Shown: piece after piece, positions 35,193 through 47,057 of the stretch | Layout: each line of letters opens with the position of its first letter | Position numbering within the stretch: the stretch's first letter is position 1 | NCBI GenBank assembly: GCA_020698575.1 | Contig: CM036248.1 | Coordinates: 21,192,229-21,256,228 of the forward strand | Direction of reading: 5' to 3' | DNA length: 64,000 nucleotides | DNA from: Bostrychus sinensis | Lineage: Eukaryota > Chordata > Actinopteri > Gobiiformes > Eleotridae | Position numbers and translations under genes: made by a program | The notes under the pieces: model-generated | Database searches by the model: none | Seen by the model: the letters and a program-made list of their open reading frames with translations, nothing else | Told to the model about the DNA's origin: nothing

Positions 35193-36230
35193 CCAATCAG
35201 GCATTATGAACACTGACAAGTGAAGTGAATAACATAGATCATCTCTTCATCTTGAGGTTGAAAAAGGCAAGACAAAGAAGCACGTATGTCATGGCCCCAA
35301 CCTTTCCTCTGTCACTGTAGGCAGAATGTATGTCAACTGTGTGCATATGATGAGTGCCTTTGTAAGTGCCTTTGACTACGTGGGCTCCAAAGTCACTGCA
35401 AATGGTAACATGGAGAACATAATGAAGACGTGGCCTTGTAGCAGGAGTCATTAGGTACCTGTGCAGACCCCTTTGAAGATCCCTGTGAATAGCCCAAACT
35501 CCAAATTTACAATGCAGCAGTCTTGTTTTACCTGCTCTATGGTGGCAAGACATGGTCCCTGTCTGAGACCCTGGCCAAAAGCCTCTGAGGTTTTGACATC
35601 GGCCTTTCAGGACCATCAGTTGAGTGTAATGGTACAATCACATCTCTGAGAAGAAGCTCCTCAGAACAACCCAACCCAATCCAGCACCAGGTCCACTGCC
35701 TTGTTCAAATCCTCCACCACCCTGATGACCACCCCAGAGCAATCTACAAGTCCAACTTTGCGGCAGCCGGTTGGTGAAGACCTCACGGTCGCCCATTAGG
35801 GATTTTGTGAGCCAAGACCTGCAGCAAGTCAACCTGCCAGGATGCTCCCACCTTAGCCCAGGACCAAACAGGTAAACAGTGGTATAGCTGGTAGGTAATT
35901 TGTCCTCAAAGTTGATGTTTTAGAAGCGGGTAAAATTGGAAAGTGTAAGGATTTGAGCAAGTTTACCACGGGCCAGACAACTCAGAGGATCTCCAAAACT
36001 ACAGCTCTTATGGGGTGTTCCCAGTCTGCAGTGATCAGTATCTGTCAAAAGTGGTCCAGTGAAGGAACAGTAGTGATGCAAAGGCTGGCCCGTGTAGTCT
36101 AATCTATCAGACAAGCTGCTGTAGCTCAATAAGCTGAAGAAGTTACAGCTGGTTCTGATAAAAAAAAAACATTTGTTGTGTATTGGGCTGCATATGAAGC
36201 AGATGGTCATAATGTTATGCATGATCAATG
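35193..36230 (+). mobile_element. Tc1-like transposon remnant carrying about 630 bp of foreign sequence
   Basis: Left end CCAATCAGGCATTATGAACA and right end CATAATGTTATGCATGATCA lie next to TA at 35191-35192 and 36231-36232. Tc1 sequence resumes at about 35890 with GTCCTCAAAGTTGATGTTTT, TGTAAGGATTTGAGCAAGTT and TCCAAAACTACAGCTCTTAT, the transposase helix-turn-helix region with stops. The catalytic part is missing. Bases about 35255-35880 do not match the family. Confidence 0.75.
35255..35880. other. Unidentified GC-richer insert inside a Tc1 copy
   Basis: The stretch interrupts the Tc1 5' untranslated region. It is GC-richer than its neighbours and holds a 132-codon frame on the reverse strand (35239-35637) without a domain I recognise. 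No poly-A tail or clean duplication was found. It could be an unrecognised element or captured genomic DNA. Confidence 0.4.
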
Positions 36231-36704
36231 TAAGTTGCAATGAAGTATCTTTTCTCATCAGGCAGATATAAAGTTAATAAAGAAATGGTTTGGGCTGAGT
36301 TGGTTTATTTAGCACTGGCGTTCTTCAGCATGCATTTACCTGTTTATGTAACCACCATATTTGCCATGAACCAGCCTCAGGAGAAGGCTCTATTTTTAGC
36401 AGCTACAGGTTATATGCAAAACCCTCCGCCTCCTCCCGTGGCAGCTGTTAACACCTGCACACTCACAATTCAAGAGCACACATTGAAAGCTGTAAAAGGA
36501 TTTGTAAGTTGAAGCCGCGGGGCTTTGGTCAAGGCTTACACATCCAGCTCCTGCAACCACACTCAGCTGCTCCTCTGGGTTTATCCCTGTTTCCTGTAGC
36601 AGCTTAATCCAGACTGTAATGACTTTTATTTTCATCATTGTATAAAAAATTATTGGATTTCTAAATTAAAATGATCTTTTTTGGTCTTGCATACTACACC
36701 ATTC

Positions 36705-36860
36705 ATTAATTCAATTTCTCCTATTATGGGTTGCCACTGGCTTGAGCCTATCCCAGCACATCCTGAACAATGCTCAGTTTGTCACAGGGAAATATGCAAA
36801 TATATACAGACAGACAACCAATAACTCTCATACTCTTTTACCATGGAAATATACTGTAGT
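36705..36860 (-). repeat. DANA-like SINE 3' half, reversed
   Basis: CATTCATTAATTC, then TGGCTTGAGCCTATCCCAGC, CACAGGGAAATATGCAAATA and CAGACAACCAATAACTCTCA follow a common fish repeat reversed from its 3' end. The copy is truncated. Confidence 0.6.
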
Positions 36861-37889
36861 GTCACCAATTCACATGCATGTGTTTGTGGGATGGATGAAG
36901 AGAACCAGTGCACTGACCCATATTACCTCTTCTTATTTTAGCCATCCTTTTGCTCTAAGAAACTATAATTAGCTGTTCAAACCCTACAGTCAAGCTCTTA
37001 TCTTAAAAGATATATGAATGTTGTAAACAATAATAGAGAGAGCCAGAAATAACTTTAACATTACAAGTCTCATAATTAATCTATTACACTCAAAATTGAC
37101 AAATTACACAACCATATGAAGGACTAGAATATATTGTGGGCAAAATAAAAACTATTGCTTTAATAAATGACTCTGACAAGTGCAGATTCTACACAACATT
37201 AGCCAGACCATAATTGTTTGCTTTACACCCGAAAAGCCAAACTCATGATTTATTGAATTACCTAGAGGACATCTGCAAGCTTCAGGACAACATACTGCAA
37301 ACAGCAATAGTGGGGAAAGCATTAATAGCTTTATGTATCTATTTATTTTTGTCTTTGACCAACAATCTTGTGTGTGTTTATCTGAATGTCTGTACACATC
37401 TCTTAGAGCAGTCTATGTATTCTAGTAAACTTCTGATCAGTCTGTTGGGTAAATGCTATTGGCTAAATGTATGTATATGTCAGCAGTGAGTAAGACAGAG
37501 GACGCAAAAAGCAGTAAATGTCATTGCAAGAATATACAGAAATCTGTGTTCTTTGGTTTGCTTAGGGAGTTGCTTAGATGGTTAGGGATTTCTTTAATAT
37601 AGTTTGTCTTAAGGGTTGGTTTAGTGGTCAACTGGTTGCATTGTTCTGAAGTTAAAATACAAAGTTTCATCAAGAGAGTCAACTATTTTCATATTCATGA
37701 TTTGTTTAGTGGCCATTTGTCCATAAGTCAAACAGTCACTGAATTTTAAGAAGCTTTATTTGTCAGTTTTGGATAAAGATACCTCTCTTGAAAGAATAAT
37801 ATTTTTTGTATATTAACATGTATACTCTATGAACATAATAATATTTAATATACAAGAGTTACATCAAGTAAGTGATAATTTAACTAGGG

Positions 37890-38150
37890 TGTACCTTTCT
37901 CTCACTGTCCAAAGACATGCATGTGTAAGGAGAAATGGTGAATCTAAATTGCCCTGGTGAATAAATGTGAGAGTCAGTGTTTGTCTGTCAGTGCATGTCT
38001 CTTTGTCAGCCCTCTGCCTCACTGGCCATTGTCCAGGATGTACCCTGCCTAGGGCCTAAATAAATGCTGAAACAGGCTCCAGTCACCCCTGTGCCCCCAA
38101 CAGGGATTAAGGTGAGGACAATGCATGGATGAATAAATAAATGAGAATTG
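37890..38150 (+). repeat. DANA-like SINE 3' half
   Basis: CTCACTGTCCAAAGACATGC, then GGTGAATCTAAATTGCCCTG, TGTCCAGGATGTACCCTGCC, AACAGGCTCCAGTCACCCCT and GGATGAATAAATAAATGA follow the fish SINE body and tail in order. The tRNA head is missing. Confidence 0.75.
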
Positions 38151-41100
38151 AAAATTTTATATAAATAATTTGACAAATGAAACATTAAAACACTAAGACT
38201 ATAGTAACACCTAGTCAGTACTCCAGTCCTTGTTACTTGACGCTCTGATTTCAGCCAGTGGAACATCCCACACCAGACTTTACATCGCTTCATCTTTTTA
38301 TCCCTTTCCTTTAGGTCAAATGCCTTGGAAAAGCCCTCTGTATTATAGAATCTGCACCGGGCCAGCCAACATCCATATGAATGTGCACAATCCAAGGCAT
38401 AACATGTGGTACTCCACACGTGCATGTTTGCTCACCCAGACCAACACTTTGAGCCTAGGATTCTCTACATCCAACTGCTCCAGTTCAAATCCAGCTTTAG
38501 TCTGTACTGATTGACCTCAAGCCTGGAGTGGTTTGATCCTGGCAAAGTCATTTTCCTGATTTGTTCGACATTTTGTCTGCCTCCATGTCTGTCTTCTTCG
38601 TCCATCCCAGTCTCTCTGATTTACAGAAAACTGCCTCTCTCCGCTAACCTTGGGGGGCCTGGGATGGGATTAGATGCCTCAAACTGTCAGGGCTAGACGA
38701 ATGTGAGGTTGGTGGATCATCTCAAGGGTACTCAATGCTTACCTGATGGAGAAATCAAAATAATTACTCTAGCTTCTGATTTATGTGTTCATAGGCTCAC
38801 GAGTGTGCCTTCCTGCCACTCAGCTGTTTGATTCACTGCTCCATAAGCCACAGGCTGGGTCTGCAAGTGTCAGCTTAGGCTTGAGGAAAAGCCATACATG
38901 GTGCTATTAAGGGGAAGAGGGAGAAGCAGTTGCCTTGCAGAGCTTGGTCATCTGCAACAGCTCGAAATGTCAAACCTGTGTTGCCCCGATTTAGCATTTT
39001 AATCTAACATGAATCATAAAAAGGTTACTCAGAAATATCACTGGGTTTGAACCTAATGATCCGTAGTGCTGACCAAAACAAAATACGTTATTTTGTTTTG
39101 GTCAGCACTACGGATCATCATGTTGCTTTAGTGTTTTTTAATAGAGCTCAGTATTTTTATCAGCTCCTTTCTTACAACACAAATACAGTCCCCATGTGTG
39201 AGCCATAATGACTTTTTTAGGCTCTGACCAATTCCAACCGCTTAGGGCCAGTGAGATGGACATTGGACCTTTCACCCCATTTTATGTTAATATGCAACAG
39301 GAAACATGTGGCCTTTCTAGTCTGAGATTAGGAGGTTTTACAGATTATTGCCACTGCCATTTGAGCTGTGATACTGTATCAGTGAGATGAAATGCCAAAA
39401 TTCAATTTAAGTCCAGAATCCTTTATGAGAATCAGTTCAAATACCTAATCTGCATTAGTTCAGTTCTGTCCAACCTTCTTTCTTCCTATTTAATAAATTC
39501 ATAATTTATCATTTTATAACTTGATGGGAACAGCCCAAATGACATAGAATTGTTTTTGAGAAAGAGGGTTATGTGCCCATATATAGGGTGAGTACAGCTT
39601 GCCTGGGTGCCGTAGGCTTGAATCCAGACTCTGACAATTTACCAAATGCCTCTCCCTGCTCTTGTTTCTACTGTCCTGTCTAATAAAGACATAAGACATA
39701 TGTTTGTTTGTTTATCTAGCAGCATAACTCTGTGGTTAGGGGCAAATTTTCAATGGATTTTCCAGGACAGGTCAGTAATTGGCCAAGAAAGAAACTACAT
39801 GCTTTTGGTGTGACTCTACATCACTGTCTGAATCAAGGGTTTGTGAACAGTTCTAAATCAACAACACAGAACAAAGAAAGACAAGAGGAAATGTGGGATC
39901 TAAAGGTTGCCGGAAACAATTGCACTTTGTTTGTCTCTGCTGCCATGAAGCTGCATAAAAACAAAGCACTGAAACATAAATATTGAAAATAATTATTAAA
40001 TGCACAATTGTTATGTTAATGCAACTGTGTTAAATTGTCTGTTCTACTTTCTTTGATAGTTACTCTCACGTAAACGCATTTGTTCCCAGTCTTTTATTCT
40101 GCTTCATTATATTAAAGTTAAACTGTTATTCTGTTTACTCTGCACTTTTTTAAATAATCCTTAATGGCAGAGTTGTGGCTGGAGACATACACTGTCACAC
40201 ACACCGATTTTCTCATCATCAGATCATTTAAAGTCGTTGTTGTTACTGCGGTTGCCTATAATACACTCGTACCTGAGCTGATTATGGTCTATACTGTAAC
40301 CATTAATCTAGGGGCATCTGGGTGTTTTCATATGTTGTCTATATGTATTTTGAGATTGTTTTGTTTTCCAAATACATATTTAATGATAAACCCTATATTA
40401 TTATCTAATGCTAACTAGTTTTAATTATATATAACCCAAAACTACTCCTATCATTACCACCTTAACAGCAGATTGTTGTTGACTCCGGCTGTTTGCAAGG
40501 GCATCACAAATCAATACCAGATAAAGCAGCATCTCTTCTCACTTATTACAGTTCCACAGTTCACGAGCAGCGCAGCGGGCCTGAGCACAGCGCACACAGC
40601 AACCTCAAGGTCTCCTTCATGTCTGAGCGCCCACTGAAATTATGTGCTGATGACACCTAAACAGATTGTGTAATTACTTTTGGCCTGACGGCCCTGGCCC
40701 ACAACACAGACTTTTGGATCCTAGAGCAGGGTCTAAATGATCCATGTTTTTTGTGCACCGGGGTCACAGAGGGGTCAGCTCTAGATGACACTCAAAGAGA
40801 ACTGACAAAGACAGGTTTGAGTTTTGAGTAGAGTTTGTATATTATAAAAGCCATAAGGGCAAAGGTCAACCTCGTTTTCTCTGGGACATATTTACAGTAG
40901 TCATAATAACTGATGTGTGACAGATGCTAAAATAACACAGCTTTTTTTTCTGCCATGGTAGAGTTTCCGCAAGCTGGAGCCATCACCAACATTTGTGTCT
41001 TAGAGAAAATTGTAAAGAAGTCTTTTTAATTCTTTGTTTTACTGTTCATTGTTAAGAAGTTGATTTATAGCATGTCTTTCTATTTGTGATTAACAGCAAT

Positions 41101-41810
41101 CATTTTAGCAATATAAATAAGTACATTTTTGTCCTTCGGTTACAATATGATGGTGACTAATATGTCTTAATATTTGTTTAACAATTCTCATGTTTAAAAA
41201 AAAAAGAATAAAAGCATGAGGCACTCAGAATAAACAAAGTCCAAATATTGTTTTCAAATTATTTTATTGGCGCACCATAAGCCAATCCACTTTTCCACAG
41301 TATGCACAAAAAGTTACAGCACCTGTTATCCTTTTCCAATGAGCAGATTACACCATAGCACCACTCACTGGAAGAAGAACTACCTTTTGGCTCCTCCATC
41401 TCACGGTGATTAGAAATCATGTAAAAAGTGATCCAGACAGTGATCCTGTCCCACACTATGAACTAATCATTTGTTTGTTTTCCTACATTTCTAATTTTTC
41501 CTGAATGCTTTATGCAGATCCGTAATATTTTCAGTATTATAGACAAAATTGGCCCTACAATGGTAAAGAATATTATCACTATAAAACATTCCTGGATCAA
41601 CACTGACCACTGACCATGACGTTTTTTTGAAAATGTAATTAAATTCTGACCTTAACTTTTTGAGTTATGTTCTGAGAAGTCCAAAATAAATAATACAAAA
41701 CAAATAAACCTTTATTTTGAAAGGTAAAGATAAACATGTTCTTTTTAGTTTTAGGCAAAAGTGCATTAAACACATAGAAGATCCATGTGTCAAAATGATA
41801 AGTAATATAT
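38151..41810. other. Intergenic stretch with a perfect palindrome
   Basis: No gene or named repeat was supported except the palindrome at 39056-39118. Bases about 40560-40760 are GC-richer and may be conserved non-coding DNA, untested. Confidence 0.45.
39056..39118. repeat. Perfect 30-bp-arm palindrome, 3-base loop
   Basis: The arms ATGATCCGTAGTGCTGACCA... (39056-39085) and their exact complement (39089-39118) are separated only by CGT. It would fold to an uninterrupted 30-bp hairpin on either strand. The three-base loop is shorter than expected for a Dicer-type precursor. Confidence 0.9.
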
Positions 41811-41811
41811 T

Positions 41812-41860
<49 letters not shown>

Positions 41861-41868
41861 GTGGGTGT

Positions 41869-41944
<76 letters not shown>
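41811..41944. repeat. (GT)n microsatellite with GGGT interruptions
   Basis: About 134 bp of GT, interrupted once by a GGGTGGGTGTGTGGGTGTGG block near 41850-41872. The (Cys-Val)n or (Thr-His)n open frames across it are artefacts. It may adopt Z-DNA and is likely length-variable. Confidence 0.95.
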
Positions 41945-41946
<2 letters not shown>

Positions 41947-42009
41947 TTTTTTTTAATACAGTCAGAAAAGCTGAAAGAGACATTGACTGTGATGGGCTGT
42001 TGACATATA

Positions 42010-42283
42010 CTGTAAATATAAATTGAGTTTCGCATCCCGGCTCCTCGTCACCTCCACAACAATGTTCCAGTCTGTGCTTTAAGTCCCAGAGTGCAGCAGG
42101 ATTATTCAGGTAAGGATTTACCATATCAGGTAAACTTATTCCATGCATCAAATTGTGCTCACAAAAGCATGCTATTGCAGCTATAGGGATGTTATACAGT
42201 GTCTGCCGTTCATTCAGCCTGGTAAAAGTGTTAGAAAGATTCTCCTGCAGCTCAACTATGACGCCACAATTCACATGCACCAA
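42010..42283 (-). pseudogene. Possible coding relic of unknown origin
   Basis: On the reverse strand a stop-free frame of about 90 codons reads RQTLYNIPIAAIACFCEHNL, DMVNPYLNNPAALWDLKHRL and then EHCCGGDEEPG before running into the GT microsatellite. No ATG opens it (a stop lies immediately upstream). The composition looks protein-like, but I recognise no family and chance is possible. Confidence 0.2.
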
Positions 42284-43094
42284 TCACTATGAAAAAATGT
42301 ATACACTGTCTATAGATTTATTTTGAATTACTGTTTTTGTAAGTGCCTTTCTCAAAACAATTCATGCAAACAGCAAAACACTGTATTAACTGCAAAAAAT
42401 ATCTAGCACCAAATCCTGTCAAAGGTAAATAGTGTATTTCTGTCAGTTACAGTAACACATATGAGCATCAGAATGAAAAGACCTTTGTGGCAGTGTTTTT
42501 GTTCAAGACCATTAAAAGGCTTCATGTTGTTAGTTTATGCACCTGCAGGAAATAACTAAGGCTAAAGATTTATAATGATTGAAATTGGACAAGGCAACAC
42601 TCTCCCTCTGTAGCGCACAGTTTACTGGAAAAATAAGAAACAGGAGCTATTTGTATTGCCATTGCCAAGTTACTAAATGCTTTGAAGGTTGAACAAGTAG
42701 TTTTAAAAATGTAAGTTCTGATCTGGGAAATGTACTAAAGCGACTGAGAAAAAAAAAGTATGTTCTAGTAATTCTGTCTCTTCCTTCATCTAACTATAAG
42801 AAGAAACTGCATTCATAGAGTTTCAGCTCAGGCTAAAGCAAGGTTTTATTTTTTTAAATGATAGAAAATAAAATGAATTCAGTTCTGTAAAGATTCCCAG
42901 GTCAAGTTTCATAAACAGTAATGTAAATGTAGTTAGTTATCATGATTGTGATAGTCAGGCAGATTAAACAATAAAACCCAGTCGTTATGTTCAAAATAAG
43001 AACTCAGCATCTTGGTAGCAGGACACAAATGACACATATAGTAAGATCAGATCAAATCAAGCCCTGCAACACCTTGGAAAAAATTGATTTTGAT
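42284..43094. other. Intergenic stretch
   Basis: AT-rich sequence; I see no gene or recognisable repeat in it. Confidence 0.5.
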
Positions 43095-43412
43095 GAGACA
43101 AGTATCAGGAGTTTAAGCTAAAGGATGGACAGAATTAGGAATGAGTGCAACAGAGGCACTGCTCATGTTTTCAAGAAAAAGATTTGAACATGTACAGAGG
43201 TATATTGGTAAAAGGATGCTGAAGTTGGGACCAGGTGGGTAGGAGGCCCAGAGGAAGCCCAAAGTGAACATGAGTGAGGGAGGGAGGGAGGTCGGGAGGG
43301 AGGTCGGTCAGTCAGTTAGTTAGTATAGGATGCAGAGGATGGCTTAATGGATGCAGATCGTTCGTTGTGTGTGCAACCCCTGAAAGAGAACAGCCAAAAG
43401 GAAAAGATCATT
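43095..43412 (+). mobile_element. RTE-type LINE 3' end
   Basis: GAACATGTACAGAGGTATATTGG, AAAGGATGCTGAAGTTGGGA, GGAGGCCCAGAGGAAGCC, GATGCAGAGGATGGCTTAAT and GTGCAACCCCTGAAAGAGAA follow the 3' coding end and tail of fish RTE retrotransposons. It is 5'-truncated and out of frame. A GAGG-rich simple repeat (43275-43323) has expanded inside it. Confidence 0.7.
43275..43323. repeat. (GAGG)n/(GTCA)n simple repeat inside the LINE end
   Basis: GAGGGAGGGAGGGAGGTCGG then a GTCAGTCAGTTAGTTAGT run, replacing the expected LINE sequence. Confidence 0.8.
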
Positions 43413-44189
43413 GTCACTGATACTGTAACATTTTTGGCCAGTCAAATATCATTTAGCATTTGACAACAGTAAATTGAGCACTGTCCTGTAATTACTATCA
43501 TTGCTATTGCACATGAACTGTAGATGTGTGCGTAGTAGAGAGGGCAATGACCCTCTGAGGGCCGGGCTCAGGGCAGGAGTCCACTGAGCACATGGCACAG
43601 AAGGCAGCGTTTCTTATAAAAGTGGTGCAATAGTGCTGTGATTTTCTATAATTCACACACTGCACTAGTAGTGACATCAATAAATAAACACATTTTACCC
43701 ACAACATTATCGTTTTTTTCACCAATGTCTTCTACTACCTTTTACCTTCTCTCATGGGGATAGAAAAAAACCCTAGAAATGTGTTTTCTGGATGAATCTT
43801 TGATGCACTAAGTGTCCAGTGATGACTCGTCTGCACTCAAGTTCAAGTGAAGAGCAATTACTTTGGATACTCTCAGGGACCACAGGGCAGCAAATGTCTG
43901 TGTTTATACCTTTATTGTTTTGATAAAAGCTGATATTTTTTCACAGATAAACTAACACAGTAATAAACAAGTCTTTCTTTTAATAACCTGTTGTATAATA
44001 AGAAGAGAAAGAGTTTTGGCTCAGGGGTAAGATGCTAAATTTGGAGCATAGAAATAACCCAACAACATTGCTCGGTAGATGAAAGGCGTGATGAATATGC
44101 AGAGACGATAATCACAGTGGGCTGTTATTATCATACTCCTCATTCTGAGAGAAAGGTGCGCACACAGCCACTCATTGTCTGTACCTATC

Positions 44190-44383
44190 CAATGGTGGAG
44201 GAACTACTCAGAATCTGTATTAAGTAAAAGTACTGTCACTTCAAAAATTATATTACTCAATTTGAAGTATTTAACAAAAAATGTATTTGAGTAAAAGGAA
44301 AAAAAGTATTGCATGTTAAGTAAAAAGTACAATTTAATGTTTTAGCAAATTCTTTCAAATACTTGAGTTACTTTCCATCATTC
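44190..44383. mobile_element. AAGTAC-type hAT MITE
   Basis: It starts CAATGGTGGAGGAACTACTC, contains AAGTAAAAGTACTGTCACTT and ends GAGTTACTTTCCATCATTC. Flanks TACCTATC and TACCTTAA match at 5 of 8 bases, so a decayed duplication is possible but unproven. Confidence 0.55.
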
Positions 44384-44698
44384 TACCTTAATCTATAACT
44401 ATTACTGGTATTTAACACTAGTTGAAATAAGAAACAGTGGGCAAAATTTGTTTAAATTAAAATAATGAATGTTAGTAAATCAGCAATAATTCACAAACAT
44501 CACACAATAGTATTCTGAATGTTGTATTCACTTTTTAACATTATAATTTGCTGCCATCTAGTGGACATTGGTAAGAAAGGTGTTTGACAGACTATTGTAA
44601 GTGTCTACTACTTACATCTCAAGGATTTGGTCATTGTTTTACAGACCGGTCTAAAGAGAGTATTCAGTCTAGTTTAGTTGGTTCAATATGCTTAAAGC

Positions 44699-45453
44699 CA
44701 GTGTTGAGAGTAACGCGTTACAAAGTAACGAGTTACAGTAACGAGATTACAATTGTCAGTAACGCAGCGGGTAACGCGTTACCTTTGAACCCCCAGTAAT
44801 AATATTACAGTTACTAACAAAATACCCTATTAGTTACTCGCGTTACAGTCACTACAGTCAGTTTCATTTACCTGCAGTTAACCGCAAGGACACGGAATGA
44901 AAATGCACTAAACGAATAGCGCTAATACGTTTCCTACTTCATTTTCATCCGTTCCCTTCTCTGCTCCTCTTTATGCGCGCAACGGCCACTCGTCCTGGCC
45001 GCGCGCTGATCCCTCTCCGCGTGCATCGGGGCGCATGCAGCTGCTGCTGCTGTCAGCGGGGAGAGAAGAGACATGCACCGCTTTGGCGCTAACAACAAGT
45101 GCATTTTAGCTTCAATGTAGTGCAATAAAACTGTGTCCACAAGACTTGAACGCTGCACAGGAGCAGAGGCAGGTGAACTTAAAGGGCAGTATTTGCTGTG
45201 TCAGTCTGCCCTGCTGCTGAAATGAACGCCTGTATTAAGAATGTAATAACAGTGCTGGTCAGGGCAACAGTGAGGCTATAGGCTTATTCTATTTAAAATG
45301 GGGTTCATTTAGGTCTTCCTGTTAGGAAGTAATCCAAACGTAAAGTAACTAAGTTACTTTCATGAGTCAGTAACTAAGTAATATATTACTTTTTAAAAGA
45401 GTAACTAGTAATCTGTAACTAGTTACTTTTTTTGAGTAACTAACCCAACATTG
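44699..45453. mobile_element. hAT-type MITE, AGTAACGCG family, 8-bp duplication
   Basis: The left end is CAGTGTTGAGAGTAACGCG and the right end is GAGTAACTAACCCAACATTG, giving inverted CARTGTTGRG termini. A perfect CTTAAAGC duplication flanks it (44691-44698, 45454-45461). Subterminal AGTAAC repeats fill both ends; the core (44940-45200) is GC-richer with a CTGCTGCTGCTG run. No transposase is visible. Confidence 0.88.
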
Positions 45454-45624
45454 CTTAAAGCAGGAAACATTTTGTTCTCACTTCATCCAATTCAACCCGG
45501 CTGAGTTGGACTGTAGAAAAGTGCAGTAACACACAAAGTTCACAGTGATCTTCCTGAGGCACCATGACCGTGGGGCGAAATGTAGCCTGCGTGTTTACCA
45601 CATTAACCGCCAAGATGAAGGCTA

Positions 45625-45835
45625 TTTTTAAGTACTGTGTCTACAAAGAGTACACAGCAAAAATAAATTATTTTAAACCAAAACTCAAAATACTTTTTAC
45701 TTCACTGATACTTGCTCTAAAATGTAGTGTAGTAAAAGACTTTGTAAAATTTACTCAAGTAAAATACAAATGCATGAAAATTGTACTTAAGTAGTGTAAC
45801 TAAGTAATTTTACTTTGTCACATTCCACCCGTGCA
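45625..45835. mobile_element. AAGTAC-type hAT MITE fragment, right end
   Basis: AAGTACTGTGTCTACAAAGA, then AATTTACTCAAGTAAAATAC and ACTTTGTCACATTCCACCCGTG, resembling the right half of the family. The left end was not found. Confidence 0.45.
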
Positions 45836-46559
45836 GAAAGCCTAAGGCTGGATTTACATTTTTGTGTGAATCCTAGTCACACCACTTTTCCTTAGGCCTG
45901 GTACATAAACAGAGGAAGCAGGAGGCTTCACCACAGAACACCCTGAGAACTCTCCAGCACAAGGTAAGAGCTGCAGGAATAAGTGGGCTATGGGTTTCTT
46001 TAAAATTAAATTTCTTGTTGATTTGTTGTTGTTCTTGTTGTTGTTATATAGCCTACTTGTTGACTGATTTGTTAAATGCTGCCATTTAATAAGCTAAATA
46101 CAATTGTAGAAAAATAGGCAAATTGCTTATTATGATTTTGACATGGTACGCTTACCTTTTGTCCTTGTTCCACCTTCCTTCTCTTGAATAATGTCAGGTT
46201 AAATATGTCTGCAACTTCATTTGTATAGGTGTGAAGTCAGGTATATTGGGCCACTTTTTGGTAAAATTTTGAAATGACCATAAAAATGTCTAAAAACATT
46301 AGTGAAAACCTTCAAAATGGTTTTGTTTTGCTTAAGTAATTTGTTTTCTACTATTATTTCATAAAAGTTGTGAATTTTCTTTTAATATATTTTCTTAGAA
46401 TTGTTTAATTGCAGATGCTCCCTGCTGAGCCAAGAAGGTTGTGATCAGGTAAAATGTTAAAGTAATTTGGGCCAGTGACTAAAACTGGGACTTGATCATA
46501 AAAATGGTTTATTTTATTTTTAACTATATAGTGTCCTGACTCATCCAAACCCTATTCCA

Positions 46560-46740
46560 CTTATTTTATATTTATTTATAAAGGGACAATACACATTAAT
46601 GAACATTTGACATGTAAATATGTGAGATTATAGCCTGAGGCTAATTTCCATAGTCCCTTGGCAGGTTGACTAGGACTTAAGGACAGGGGACAAACAACAA
46701 ACAAGTATACAAACATACAGAGACATTTTATTGTGAGAGG
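46560..46740 (-). repeat. Fish LINE/SINE 3' tail, reversed
   Basis: AAAGGGACAATACACATTAA, GAACATTTGACATGTAAATA, GAGGCTAATTTCCATAGTCC and a block of ACAAACAACAAACA correspond to the reversed 3' tail shared by a fish LINE and the SINE3-type repeat at 59086-59312. An open frame on that strand is part of the tail. Confidence 0.6.
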
Positions 46741-46972
46741 GAATCTTCTGTGGGACATCTCTTTTGCCAACATTGCGAGTGCTTTCTGTTCATGTTTTTG
46801 GAGGCATGGTCCTCCATCAGAGCCATTGATTACTCTCAAATACTTCACACTGCCACCGCTAAACTGCAGTATATGGTTGTTCTCGGGACATTTGATGTTT
46901 TGGATTATTGTTACACGGCTGAAAATGATGGGCCAACTCACTCTCGGTGCAACATATTTAATTTTTGCAGAG

Positions 46973-47057
46973 CTGCAAAAGATACAAGAATACAGTGATT
47001 ACCAGCACTTGGTCACGTACTCTGCAGACTCGCTCATCACGTACAGACTAGACTTCT
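46973..47057 (+). repeat. Direct repeat copy A (partner 49251-49334)
   Basis: CTGCAAAAGATACAAGAATA to GACTAGACTTCT is about 90 percent identical by eye to 49251-49334, about 2.2 kb downstream, in the same direction. The two bracket the inverted repeats at 47747-49071. Confidence 0.8.

Noticed and set aside
39056..39118. Palindrome as a CRISPR unit or microRNA precursor
   Set aside because: No repeats with spacers are present, the organism is a vertebrate, and a three-base loop does not suit a microRNA precursor.
41639..42283. 214-codon reverse frame and the shorter frames over the GT repeat
   Set aside because: Most of the length is the microsatellite read as Thr-His or Cys-Val repeats. Only the part at 42010-42283 is kept, as a weak candidate.
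46576..46941. 121-codon reverse frame as a gene
   Set aside because: Its second half is the 3' tail of a LINE/SINE repeat, so the frame is incidental.
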